Positions 37,480-49,100 of a stretch of 64,000 bases of DNA are shown here, piece after piece. The translations under genes were made by a program, and so were the position numbers. The first letter of the stretch is position 1. The number at the start of each line of letters is the position of its first letter. Source of the DNA: Bacteroidales bacterium (lineage in GTDB: Bacteria > Bacteroidota > Bacteroidia > Bacteroidales > Tenuifilaceae); the NCBI GenBank assembly GCA_013141385.1, contig JABFRB010000004.1, forward strand, positions 1-64,000. Direction: 5' to 3'. Under the pieces are notes generated by a model. That model was not told the DNA's origin and did no database searches. It saw only the letters and a list, made by a program, of their open reading frames with translations.

Positions 37480-40400
37480 TCATATATCATGAAGTTTCAC
37501 TTCAGGGTTATTTGTAACTTGTGTTAATATACGACTGAAAGATTGCATAATATCCGATAGAACTTCTTGCTTAAGTCGCCCCCCATAAATATAAAGTACT
37601 GCTTCTTTATTCTCATTCCGTGTCAAACAAAAAGTAGGCATGGCACTCTCCGCATTATCCCCATTACCCTCAAAGACTTTAAACGGAACAACAAGTTCAT
37701 AATCACCAATGGAACTTACGGAGATATTTCCTTGCTTTTTAATTTCATCATCACCGTAAAACCTTGGTAAAATATTTACAAAAGGGGGTAATAATGCTCT
37801 GGTTTCCTTCCCATTTAAAAAGGCAGGTAAACTTGCAAAAGTTGCTGTCAAATAATCCTTCATATTCTCTGGACAAAGCCAAGCAGATTTCCACCTAAGA
37901 TGCATACTTCCCCCAATAATGGTTGCCAACATTTTATAAAACCACCCTTTCCATCCAACTAAATTAGCACGAAGAGCATTGTTATAAGGAATAATTGCTG
38001 GGCAATTCAGATGATCTAAAGATTCTAAAACCGACTCCCTAACCTGCAACATAAGTTGTTGAAAAGAGTAATCGGGGTTAATTTGAGTTCGAATAGGGAA
38101 CATGCTTGCGCTATTCCTTATGCTCTGTTCCTTGGATGCAACTGGTTTCATTGTGGACATTAAAAACGTGATATCATGAGACTTGGTCATTGAATACATC
38201 AAAGAAATTGATATACTAAGCATTCCCATTCCAAATGAGCATGAATTATCACTACATATTTGGTTTATTTTCTTTAATAGTTCTTCTGGAATTGTAGCTA
38301 TTTCAAAAACTTTTTTCCCAGTCGGTTTTTCTCCTGTAAGAAATGATGTTTTAGGTAATCTTAAAAGTTCTGCTCCTTTTAATTTCTTCTTCCAATATTC
38401 CACATCTTTTTGAAAAATCGAAATATGATCAGAACTTCGCTCTATACAAATTTCATCAACAAGTCTTTTCTTTGCAGTATTAGAATAATAGTAAGTTCCA
38501 TCCAACTGATTTTGATAAGTTTCGAAAAGATTTGCTACAAATTGTGTTAAGGCACTTGCATCACAAATTGAATGAGGTAAAGAAATAAAAAGTTGATGCT
38601 GTTTTTCGGTTATTTTTGCTAACACTAAACGAATAAGTGGAGTTTCTGAAAAGTTAAAGTTGCCATGAAGCTCTTTTTCAACTAACTGCAACCACTGTTC
38701 TTTAAAATTGTCTTTATCGAGATCGATTAAATCAATAATTCGTACGGCATAAGGCTTGATCAAAGTTTTTTTCTGCATTGGAATTTTATTCGAAAAGGAA
38801 TACCATATAGCCTCATGCTTCATAATCAATTCATTAATGGCATTTTGAAAATGATGGTAGTTTAACTCCCCATCAATTATAAAAACGTCTGAGATATTAT
38901 AAGTTTGTTTACTAAACTTCCAAAATAGCCAAAACCCTAACTGCTCAAAACTCAAAGGGATGAGATCTTTTTTTTGAATATTTAAAACTAAAGAATCACT
39001 TTTTTCTTTCGTCTGAAAATTGCTATGCCTTTTTTCAATCAAAACAGCAAGGCGATCTATTGTTGGATAATCAAAAATATCTTTTACAAACATGTTAATT
39101 GCCAACTTATCCTGAATTAGAAAAACAATATTCGTAGCAATAATGGAATTCCCTCCCAAACTAAAGAAATTTTCTTCAATGCCAATACTATCTAACTTAA
39201 AGGCATCACACCATATTTTAATTAGTTTTTCTTCTGTTAAAGTTTTAAAAACTACAAAATCATGTTTCAAATTTGTCCCTGTACTTTTAGGCAATGGTAG
39301 TGCATTATAATCAATTTTTTTATTAGGTGTAAGTGGAAAACTTTCCATTTTTGTAAAATATGAAGGAATCATATAATCCGGTAATTTCTTGGCAAGTTGT
39401 TCGCGTACATCTTTAATATTTAGGTGCGAACCATCATCGGAAACATAATAAACTACTAAGCGTTTATCCCCAGAACCAAACTCCTTAGCACTTACAATTG
39501 TTTCTTTTAGACCGGTAACTTCTTTTAGGACAAAGTTTATTTCACTCAATTCAATGCGAAAACCACGAATTTTAATTTGATGATCACTCCGACCTAAAAA
39601 ATTAATTAATCCGTCAGAACTCAAAGAAACTACATCTCCTGTTTTATAAATCCTTTCATTCCTATTAAAAGGGTTTTGGATAAAAACTTGGCTGGTCAAA
39701 TCTTCTCTTCCTAGGTAACCTGAAGAAAGTCCATCACCACCAATATACAGTTCTCCAGGCTGGTCAAAAGGAAGCATCTCCATGCTCTCTGATAAAATGT
39801 AAATTTGTGTATTAGAAATAGGTATGCCAATTGGAACTAATTTTCCATTAGAATAAATGTCTGCGACTGATGGAACTCTATACCCTGTTGAATAAACAGT
39901 AGTTTCAGTTGGACCATAAAAGTTCCAAAATCCCGAACTCCTTACAAACAATTCTTTCGCCAAATCAGTTTCCAGAGCTTCTCCTCCAGAAATTATTTTG
40001 AGTTTATAATCTGTAGTCCACCCTGCCGACAGCAAAAGTCTCCATGTAACCGGAGTAGCTTGCATGAATGTTGCTTTCATCTTAACTAGAAGTTCCAATA
40101 GAACTTTCCCATCTTGACTATCCTCTTTGGTCACTAAACCAATTTTTGCACCCGACAATAAAGCCGCAAAAACATCAATCATTGAAATATCAAACGAAAT
40201 AGGAATCACGGCTGCAATAGTTTCTCTATTATCGATTGAGCACTCTTTTATCATGTGAAACAAAGTGTTAATCAAAGAAGCGTGAGTAATACAAATACCT
40301 TTAGGTCTACCTGTTGAACCAGAGGTATAAATTGTATAAAGAATTTCACTCGATTTCAAGGGAATTGCAAATACGGGATTTTTTATAGATGACTGCGAAA

Positions 40401-40881
40401 TTTTTTCTTTCTCCCTGTCCACATTTATTACTGACACACTAGTTAAATGAAGGAATGCCATACTGGGTTCATGAACTAGTATACTATCCATGTTGGAATC
40501 TTCAATTATATATTGAATACGATCTTTCGGATAACTTGGATCTAGAGGAACAAAACTAGCTCCCGTTTTCACCACAGCTAATAATCCTACTAATAGTTCA
40601 ACAGATCTCTCAAAAAAGACGCCTATAAACTTGCCAGGCTTTACTCCAGATAATATTAAGTAATGAGCCAATTGATTCGCCTGTTCATTCAAGTCTTGAA
40701 AGGTAAGCACCCTCCCCTGACATTCTATCGCAATCGATTGAGGTTTTTTTTGGATTTGCTCTTCAATCAATTGAATAAGATTTTTCTCCTTAGGATAAGA
40801 CGCATTTGTTTGATTAATTTTCATAAAAATTCTTTGAACTTCCGTTAATTGGAAGGAATCTTTTTCAAAACTTGTTTCCAT
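37480..40881 (-). CDS. NRPS: adenylation-PCP-condensation protein
   Basis: This 1133-residue protein has an adenylation domain first (core motifs YTSGSTGRPKG near residue 188, YGPTETT near 320, YKTGD near 410, GRSDHQIKIRGFRIE near 425), then a PCP (FFSLGGNS, Ser near 580), then a condensation domain from about residue 640. The condensation motif reads PHSICDA instead of HHxxxDG: the second His and the Asp remain. By hand, the adenylation pocket code reads D-I-I-Q-I-G-F-V-Y-K, which is close to codes I remember for glycine. The order A-PCP-C with no leading C is unusual inside a hybrid line. Its place in the reaction order is unclear, because PKS-B and PKS-C look made to dock with each other directly. 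Confidence 0.9.
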   Translation of the reverse strand: METSFEKDSFQLTEVQRIFMKINQTNASYPKEKNLIQLIEEQIQKKPQSIAIECQGRVLTFQDLNEQANQLAHYLILSGVKPGKFIGVFFERSVELLVGLLAVVKTGASFVPLDPSYPKDRIQYIIEDSNMDSILVHEPSMAFLHLTSVSVINVDREKEKISQSSIKNPVFAIPLKSSEILYTIYTSGSTGRPKGICITHASLINTLFHMIKECSIDNRETIAAVIPISFDISMIDVFAALLSGAKIGLVTKEDSQDGKVLLELLVKMKATFMQATPVTWRLLLSAGWTTDYKLKIISGGEALETDLAKELFVRSSGFWNFYGPTETTVYSTGYRVPSVADIYSNGKLVPIGIPISNTQIYILSESMEMLPFDQPGELYIGGDGLSSGYLGREDLTSQVFIQNPFNRNERIYKTGDVVSLSSDGLINFLGRSDHQIKIRGFRIELSEINFVLKEVTGLKETIVSAKEFGSGDKRLVVYYVSDDGSHLNIKDVREQLAKKLPDYMIPSYFTKMESFPLTPNKKIDYNALPLPKSTGTNLKHDFVVFKTLTEEKLIKIWCDAFKLDSIGIEENFFSLGGNSIIATNIVFLIQDKLAINMFVKDIFDYPTIDRLAVLIEKRHSNFQTKEKSDSLVLNIQKKDLIPLSFEQLGFWLFWKFSKQTYNISDVFIIDGELNYHHFQNAINELIMKHEAIWYSFSNKIPMQKKTLIKPYAVRIIDLIDLDKDNFKEQWLQLVEKELHGNFNFSETPLIRLVLAKITEKQHQLFISLPHSICDASALTQFVANLFETYQNQLDGTYYYSNTAKKRLVDEICIERSSDHISIFQKDVEYWKKKLKGAELLRLPKTSFLTGEKPTGKKVFEIATIPEELLKKINQICSDNSCSFGMGMLSISISLMYSMTKSHDITFLMSTMKPVASKEQSIRNSASMFPIRTQINPDYSFQQLMLQVRESVLESLDHLNCPAIIPYNNALRANLVGWKGWFYKMLATIIGGSMHLRWKSAWLCPENMKDYLTATFASLPAFLNGKETRALLPPFVNILPRFYGDDEIKKQGNISVSSIGDYELVVPFKVFEGNGDNAESAMPTFCLTRNENKEAVLYIYGGRLKQEVLSDIMQSFSRILTQVTNNPEVKLHDI

Positions 40882-41004
40882 AACTATTATCCTTAATGTT
40901 TTATTGAAATTGTATTGTTTTTAAAACCCTTATGTTTTTAGCCTGATCATTTTGGCATGAAAACACTTCTATATAAGCTGCAAGGACAACTATAATAAAA
41001 AATG

Positions 41005-41092
41005 TGTGTCTCACAATAATTTTGGTGTCACCCTCGATTATTTCTCTATTCTTTACTTTTACAAGTATCGAATATTATTCTACATATTTCAT
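41005..41092 (-). pseudogene. Decayed copy of the first codons of PKS-C
   Basis: From an ATG at 41092 (minus strand), 21 codons align without gaps to the start of PKS-C; I count 48 identical bases of 63. Shared residues are M1, E5, SIL at 8-10, VKNRE at 13-17 and G21. The copy has a TAA at codon 6 and loses similarity after about 29 codons. It lies 50 bases after the PKS-B stop, where PKS-C would be expected if the NRPS gene were absent. Confidence 0.7.
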
Positions 41093-41141
41093 TTATTTTA
41101 ATGATACAATTCCTACCTGATTTAATCTTGATCGCATATTG

Positions 41142-43115
41142 TTATCTTTTAGAATCCAGTATCTCGAAGTGTTCAAAAACTTCATTCTTTGACAACTCTC
41201 CCTTTGATAATTTTTCTAGAATATTACGATAGGATTCCTCGTCGAACTCGGTAGTTCTTGAATTATCTGTAGATGATTTAATACTCTGAAAATCAAAATT
41301 TTTGAAATGATCAAAAGCATATTTAGGAAGATCTAACCATTGAGTTCCAGTGTATTCATAAATTGACCTAAAATCAATTGTTTCTCCTTCAATCCAGTAC
41401 TGTGCTATTTGTTTGTAATCCTTGTTCAGTAAGGATTGTTGAATGGCTGTAGGATCTGTGGAATTTTCAGTCAACTTTACATTTGAAAGAGAAGAAAAAA
41501 ATCCCCCTTCAATAGGGTGACTCATCTGGGTTTTGATCAATTCATCCAGTTTTTGCAATAACTCATCAATTGACGAAACGACAAACGCAGCTCTGAATTC
41601 CAGATTATGATTTATTTTAAATAACGACAAGGCCAAATCATAAATATCTGTTTCGATATTTTTTTCCAAATTACTCTGCAAAAAGTCCTTTATCTTATCC
41701 AGATATCTTATCAAACTCCATTTTGTTTTAGCGGAGAACAGAATGAGTGTTTCTCCATACAAATCCCCACTTTTCCTTCTAAAGAAATTTTGTTCTATGG
41801 GTTCTTCAATAATAACACTAGCATAGGCTCCACCCGCACCAAAAGAGTTAATCATGCTTCGACGGGGCAGATTTTTCGCATCTTTATCATCCTTGAAGGT
41901 ATTTGAATCCCAAGGTGTTATAGTTTTCTGGAGATAAAAGGCTGATCCTTCTAATTTGATATTAGGATTTTGAGGCTGGGCATTGATGGTTGGTACTAGG
42001 GTTTTATATTTAAGTTGTAAAAGAACTTTGCAAAGTTGTGATATCCCTGATGCCGCTTCCAAATGTCCTAAATTGGATTTTACAGAACCAAGTGCGCAAA
42101 ATTGTTTTTTTCCGGTGTACCGAGCAAAGGCGTTTTTCAAAGCGTTCACTTCAATAAGATCGCCTAACGGCGAACCATTGGCTGCAGATTCAACATAACC
42201 AATGGTCTCAATATCGATCCCTGACCGATCAATGGCGTTCGTGATTAAATCGGCTTGCTGTTTAGGATCGGGAGCAGTGAACATCTGCCGTCCACCACTA
42301 TGATTAATAAAACTTCCTTTAATCACCGCATAAATCCGGTCGCAGTCCTCAATGGCTTTAGATAGAGGTTTTAGCAGCACAGTGCCCACACCTTCTCCTG
42401 GAATATATCCGTCCCCAATGCCAAAACTCATACTCCTATCTTCTTTCCCCAAAAAATGAGCCTGTTCCAGCGCAGCGTATTTGGATGGATCCAATGTCAA
42501 ATTAACTCCGCCAGCTAGTGCCATAGAACAGGTCTGTTGCTGAAGGCTCTCACAGGCAAGATGAAGAGCTATCATTGAACTGGAGCAGGCCGAATTAACT
42601 GCCATGCTCGGCCCGGTAAGATTAAAAAAATGGGAGGTACGATTAGCCGTATTCCATTCCGTTCCATTTGTGCTCAGTATTGCCTTTTCCGATGAAGGTA
42701 TATTCCAAGAATACTGGTTGTACATTGTTCCGACAAAGACTCCTACTCCTTTCTGATATCTGTCCTGCAGCTCATTCAACCGATCTTTGGAATATCCTGC
42801 ATCCTCAAAAGTTTCCCAAACAATTTCCAGAAACATACGGGTCTCAGGTGTTAGTTCCAAAACCCTATCCTCTGCAACTTCAAATAATTGATGATCGAAT
42901 TTATTTATATTTTTCAGAAACCCACCATAATATTTTTTTTCGGAAGAGTAAAATTCATTCTTTGATAAAGATCTCAGTAGGGAATTATTCCATCGACTTG
43001 TATCTGCCTGAGTAATACAATTGTGTCCGGCTTTTAAATGCTCCCAGAGTTCTTCCAAAGTATCTGAAAGCGGATACCTACCACTCATGCCGATTATTGC
43101 AATAGGATCAGAGTC
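41142..43115 (-). other. PKS-B C-terminal KS0 and docking tail
   Basis: The KS keeps the active Cys (NSACSSS) and the second His (KSNLGH) but the HGTGT His is replaced: ESAANGS instead of EAHGTGT. It should accept and pass the chain without extending it. The tail ends in a short helix (NILEKLSKGELSKNEVFEHF) that resembles the N-terminal segment of PKS-C, so the partner DH*-ACP is expected there. Confidence 0.82.
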
Positions 43116-46100
43116 ATGCTTTGCCAATGTTAAATCCATTGTTTTTGAAACTCCAAAACGATGTTTTGAATTTGTTCTCAATGGCAGAGAATCTAATAAA
43201 GGTAGTTTCTTCTTTTTCGAACTTTCATTATTGTTATTTACAATACTTGTATTTTTCTCGCTGAACCATTCCTGAATTTCATCTGTATGATTCTCCTCTA
43301 AGTATCGAACCAATTCATGCATATTGCTGTATTCATACAATAATGTTTTTGGAAGTTCACCAGCAATTTTCTCCAACTTTTTGATGATGCTCATCTGCAT
43401 CAAAGAGTCAATACCATATTTAACAAAAGGCGTTTCCGGCTTTATTTTTTCGGAATCAAGTTTGATCTCATGTGATATGATCTCTCTCACGCAGAACAGA
43501 ATATCTTCTTTCTCACTAACAGAATTGAATGAATTCTTTATTATTTTCGGAGAGCTATCCTCAAACAGTAACTTTATTTGACGGACATCTCCTTCTGCAA
43601 CAAGTACCTGCCCTGCTCCTGAATCCAAACTCTTATACAGGGCATCAATACCGTTTGCTGTCTGTAAGGAAGTCATGCCACTCGACTGTTTCATCAAATT
43701 TTCGTCTTCAAGACTCATATTCATTCCCCCATCCTTCCAAAGAGGCCAGTTGATTGACAAAGTTTTTCCCCAGCGCTTATTATCTAATACTAGGTTATTC
43801 CGATATTCAGCATAAGCGTCCATGAAAGCATTGGCAGCTGCATAATCTGATTGACCAACATTTCCTGCAAAACCTGAAAGCGATGAAAAGAGAACAAAAA
43901 GATCAAGTTGAATTAACTTAGTAGTTTCATCTAGATTAACTAAGCCAGATACTTTCGGTAATAAAACATCTTTGAATTCTTCAACAGTTTTTTTGATAAT
44001 AAAATTGTCGTGAATAATTCCTGCGGCATGAATAATTCCATTGAGGTTACCAATATCAGTTTGAATGCTTTTGATTAAATCGTCTACCTCTTTTTTAGAA
44101 GATATATCCACTCGTTTATAAACTATCCTAGCACCCGCATTTTCCAAATCCTTAAGTTTGGAATCTTTTTCTGAACTTAGTTCCGATCTCCCAACTAAGA
44201 CTATTGTTGCTTTCTTAATCTTTTCAACAATCTCTTGTGCAAATAGTAGACCCAAACCACCTGCTCCACCTGTAATAAGGTATATTCCGTTCTCTTTCCA
44301 AGGAAAGCGGATTTCCTTTTCTGGAATATTTATTTCTCTTACATCTTGGACAAATCGTCGACGTTTGACATCATCATTCGAATAACGTATTCGGGCAGAG
44401 TGGGGTATTGAAATACTTTCCCTCAGTATTTCTATTATCTCTTCGGTAGTTTTACCAAAACCAATTTCTATCACTTGCCCCACAATCAAAGGATTCTCTT
44501 TTTGTGCTGTCTTCAATATTCCAGATAATCCAGATAAAAGAAGACTTGCTTCATTTTCTGCTACTATTATCTGAATAAATGCTTTTCCTTTGAACTTAGA
44601 AATCAGGATGTTCCTAATTTCAGTAAAGATTTTAATGCAACACTCTTCATAATACTTATCGATGGAGGTATCATCAATTTTAAATGAAAGGCATCGGACT
44701 CCTTTCATAGTTTTTTCAATCATCTCCTGTAGACCTGACAAAACATTGTCATCCTTAATGAGAATCAACAAATGCTGTTCATATACAAAAGATGTTTTTT
44801 CCTGAACGTCTATTTCTCGCCAATAAGGTTCCATCAGAAGTACCCCATCCGATACAGGAGAATTCAACGAATCATAATTATTATCTTGTGATCGCGCTGT
44901 AAAACCTCTCATACAAATGCAAACGCTACCCTCTTCATCAGCAATATCAATATCAAGTTTAATTACTGCATCATCTGAATTGCTTCCCATTGCATATTTG
45001 ATGTGCGCCCACATCTTTGGAGTGCAACGGTTATACACCTCCATAGATTCAAGTGCAAATGGCAGCATTGGTTTTGCCTGTAAATTTTCAATTATGCCCA
45101 AAGAACCATCCATATTGTGCTGTTCTTTCGCTAAAAATTCTGATAATCCAGCAAATAACCCTAATGAAGTTTGTAGGGCAGAATCTAACATGCTCGGATG
45201 TAAGACATACTGATCTAGTGTGCTAGAAACAGAGGTTGGAATTGACAAAGAAGCAAGAACTTGATTCATTCCTATATAAACAGCATCGATTCCCTTGTGG
45301 CTAGATCCATAGTTTATGCCCATTGAGGAAAACATCTTGTAGTATTGGACAGGCATTACCTTCTGTTGACTACACTGCTCTTTAATTGTAGCAAGATCTA
45401 AACTAGGTATTTCTCCTCTTTTAATAAATTGTATAACTCCTTGAGAGTGCACAACTTGCTCGTTATCAACTATCTGCCTAAAAATATCATATATGATATC
45501 ACCTTTATCATTAGGACTTAAAGTAATTTGAACATCGATAGGTTCTATATCAGATATAAGAGGTTGAATCCATGAGATGTTCTTAAATCTCATCATCCTA
45601 TTTTCATCATGCAAATCATTAGTTGAAGTTTCGACAGCTTTACGAGCCATCTCGAGATATACAACCCCTGGTAAGGTTTTATTCCCGTTGATGACATGAT
45701 CTGTAAGAAAAAATTCTCTACCAGTCAACATTGTGCTGAAACGCTGCACTGAAAAAGTTGATGTATTTCTTAACTGTAAATCACAGCCAATAGCTCCTGT
45801 GGGTGATGAGAGCGAAGAATAGGTTGCGATTGATCCAAGGGTCATTTTTTCCCTGTCCAACTCAATCCAATATCGCTCTCTGGCAAACGGGTAACCTGGC
45901 AAACTAATACGTTGAGGTTTTAAATCAATATCAGTTTTCTCATATAGTTTATTCCAATCTAATTCCAATCCTGCCACCCACAAATCGAGGATCCTGCTGT
46001 ATTTCTTTTCAATAATCCATTTATTAACCGTTTCTTTTAAATCCTCATCTTTATCGAAGAGAGCTAGGACATTCTTATCATTTTTACCATGTCCTTGATA

Positions 46101-49100
46101 AGTATATTCCTGATGTTTGTCGTTAATATAAGCCTCAAGTTTTTCTGTTAATTGATCAACTGAATTCACAAGAAGACCAAGGCGTTCCTCCATTGATTCT
46201 CTACCCACTTGCAGAGTATAGGCTATATTCCTTAAAAAAAGATGAGGTTTACGAAAATAGCAAGGTATATTTTCTTGTTCTTCCTTTTCAAAATTCTGTT
46301 TTTCAACAAAACATGTATGGTGAAGAAAGGCCAATAAATCTTTAACTTTTTGTTGTAATTGCTCTTTCGTTCGAGCAGATAATGGAATAATGACATCTAT
46401 TTGTTCATTTAAATCATCCGAAACAACAAGTCCTTTTGCTTCACTCAAGGTAAATGGAGATATATACTCCTGCACTATGATATGTGCATTTGCTCCTCCT
46501 GCACCAAATGATGAGACACCCGCTGTACGCGGTATCTCTTCTTTCATTCCATCTATAATGCGCGATAATCGATGCCACTTTTCTAAATTTTTCTGAACTT
46601 TAAACGGTGTTTGACTAAAATTTATTTCAGGGTTAGATACCTCAGAATGAAGTGAAGGTACAAGTTGCTTGTACTTCATTTGCAGCAATACTTTGGTCAG
46701 TCCTGCTGCACCTGCAGCCGACTCACAATGCCCAATATTCGATTTAACTGAACCTAAGGCACAAAATTGCTTTTCAATATTGGCATTATCACAATTCTCC
46801 TTGAAAGCACGAGTTAGCCCTGCAACTTCAATAGGATCACCTAGAGCAGTACCTGTACCATGTGCCTCTATATAACTCAATTGCTCTGCCGAGATGCGAG
46901 CACGTTCCAATGCTTTGGATACCACTGCCGATTGAACTCTGGGATTGGGTACTGTATAACCGTTAGTTTTTCCTCCTGCATTAACTGCACTCCCTTTGAT
47001 AATACCATAAATATGATCTCCGTCCTTTTCGGCCTTACTTAATGGTTTTAAAACAAAAACACCCACTCCTTCAGCATCAATAAAACCATCCGCCTTTTCT
47101 CCAAACGCTTTGCATTGATTACCTTCTGATAGCATCGTCATTTCGGTCAATCCTGAAAAATGGATAGGATCAATAATCAGGTTTACTCCGCCAACTATAG
47201 CACATTCGCTTAATCCGCAGTACATACTTTCTAAAGCCGTGTGTATGGCTGTTAAAGATGAAGAGCAAGCACTGTCTATCGCCATTGAAGGGCCTTGAAA
47301 ATTCAAACAGTAGGAAACTCTATTGGCAATAGAATAAAAAGCGGGCTGTTGTCCGTATCTAGAATTCATTACTCCAACAAACACCCCAATTTTACTAATA
47401 TCACCCAAACTCTCGGGGGTATAGCCAGCATCCTCTATAGCATGGTAACATGTTTCTAGAAATAGCCGCTCCTGAGGATCCATTCGTTCCGCTTCTTTTG
47501 GGGAGATACTAAAAAACAACGGATCAAATTTGTCAATGTCTTCAATGAAGCCTCCCCATCGGGTATATATTTTTCCAGATTTTCCTTTTTCAGCATCATA
47601 GTAATCTTCCCAATTCCATCGATCTTTAGGAACTTCCGAAATACAATTAATTCCTTTAACCAGATTATCCCAAAATTCATTCAGATTTTTCGATTGAGGA
47701 TATCGCCCACTAAGACCTATAATTGCCACGTCAAAAACTGAGAGATTATAACTAGAAGTTGGAGTTGTACGAATTGGCTGAGGAGATATTCTGCTAGGAA
47801 TGCGGTTTGACCAATTTTTAGATATAACTTTTTCATCTTTAGAGGTGAGAACCTTCTCTGACAATCGCTGTTCAGGTACATCAATAGATATTATTCCCTT
47901 TAAAGTTTCCAAGTTGTTCTCTAAAAAATAATCCACTAACCCATTAATTGTTGGTATTTCAAAAAACAGGGTACTTGTTATATCTGGAAATACTTTGCGC
48001 AGTTGATTTGTTAGTTGGACAACTAGAATTGAATCCAATCCATATTCAGTGAGCGGCTGATTAGGACTCAATTGCTCTGGACCCATTCCCAGAGTTTCAG
48101 CAGCAAGTTTCTGGAAATATAAAACACTTTTTTCGAATAAGGTTTCCGATGAAATCGCTTTAATTTTTATTTCTGGTTTTGGCGATGCAATAACCTGAGT
48201 ACTGATTTTTTCTTTTACGGCTGCCTTTACTTGCTTATTAAACATCTGACGCACAAAACCATTACTACTTGCAGCAATAACTTGATGTCCAAAGGAGTGG
48301 GCTTCTTGTGCTGGAAAAAATATCGAAGTAAATCCTTCCTCCGCAAGAATTCTCTGCCAATTTTCAGGAGTTAAAGCTGGGCTGCCGGGCATACGTAAAA
48401 CTATATCTTTATACAACCACCACCCCTCAAGTAATCCAAAGGTGAGATGGGTAAATAGAGACCATGTGCTGATTTCGTTTATTAGAAGAACTCCATGATT
48501 TTTTAACAAGGCTTTAGCATTTCGCAAAGTATCCCTGAGATATGGTGTGGCATGCAAAACATTAGCAGCAATTACAAGATCGTAATTGCCGGCTGAGATT
48601 GATTGTGGCAGTAAGGGTTTTGAAACATCAAAAATGGCAGTTCTTAAATTTTGATATTGAGGTTGAAAATTTTGTTCAGCATGCATCAGAAATGCTTTTG
48701 AAAGATCTGTGTAACAGTATTCCACTATAGCATCTCCAAATTCCTGCAATCGAGGAAGTAATTTAACAGTAGTTCCTCCTGTTCCTGCACCTATTTCTAA
48801 TACACGGATTTTTTTCTCCTTATTTGATTTCAACTGCTGCCTTAATATTGTAGAAAAGACATCGCCCAACCGCTCATTGGAGAAATCCGCTAGAGCGTTG
48901 CCTTTATAAATTCCCTCTACAAGGTGCATGGAAGAGTTAGGAAACATAACCTCCGTAGCAGGTCGCTTGCCATTTAGTATATCAGGCAGGGCTTTTAAAC
49001 AGGCTTCAAGTAAAGTAATCTGCGAACTTAAGTTGGGATTAACTGCCCAACCTATTTTCTTCGTGTCCCATTCATCCCACAATTTTTCGAGATCTTTGAC

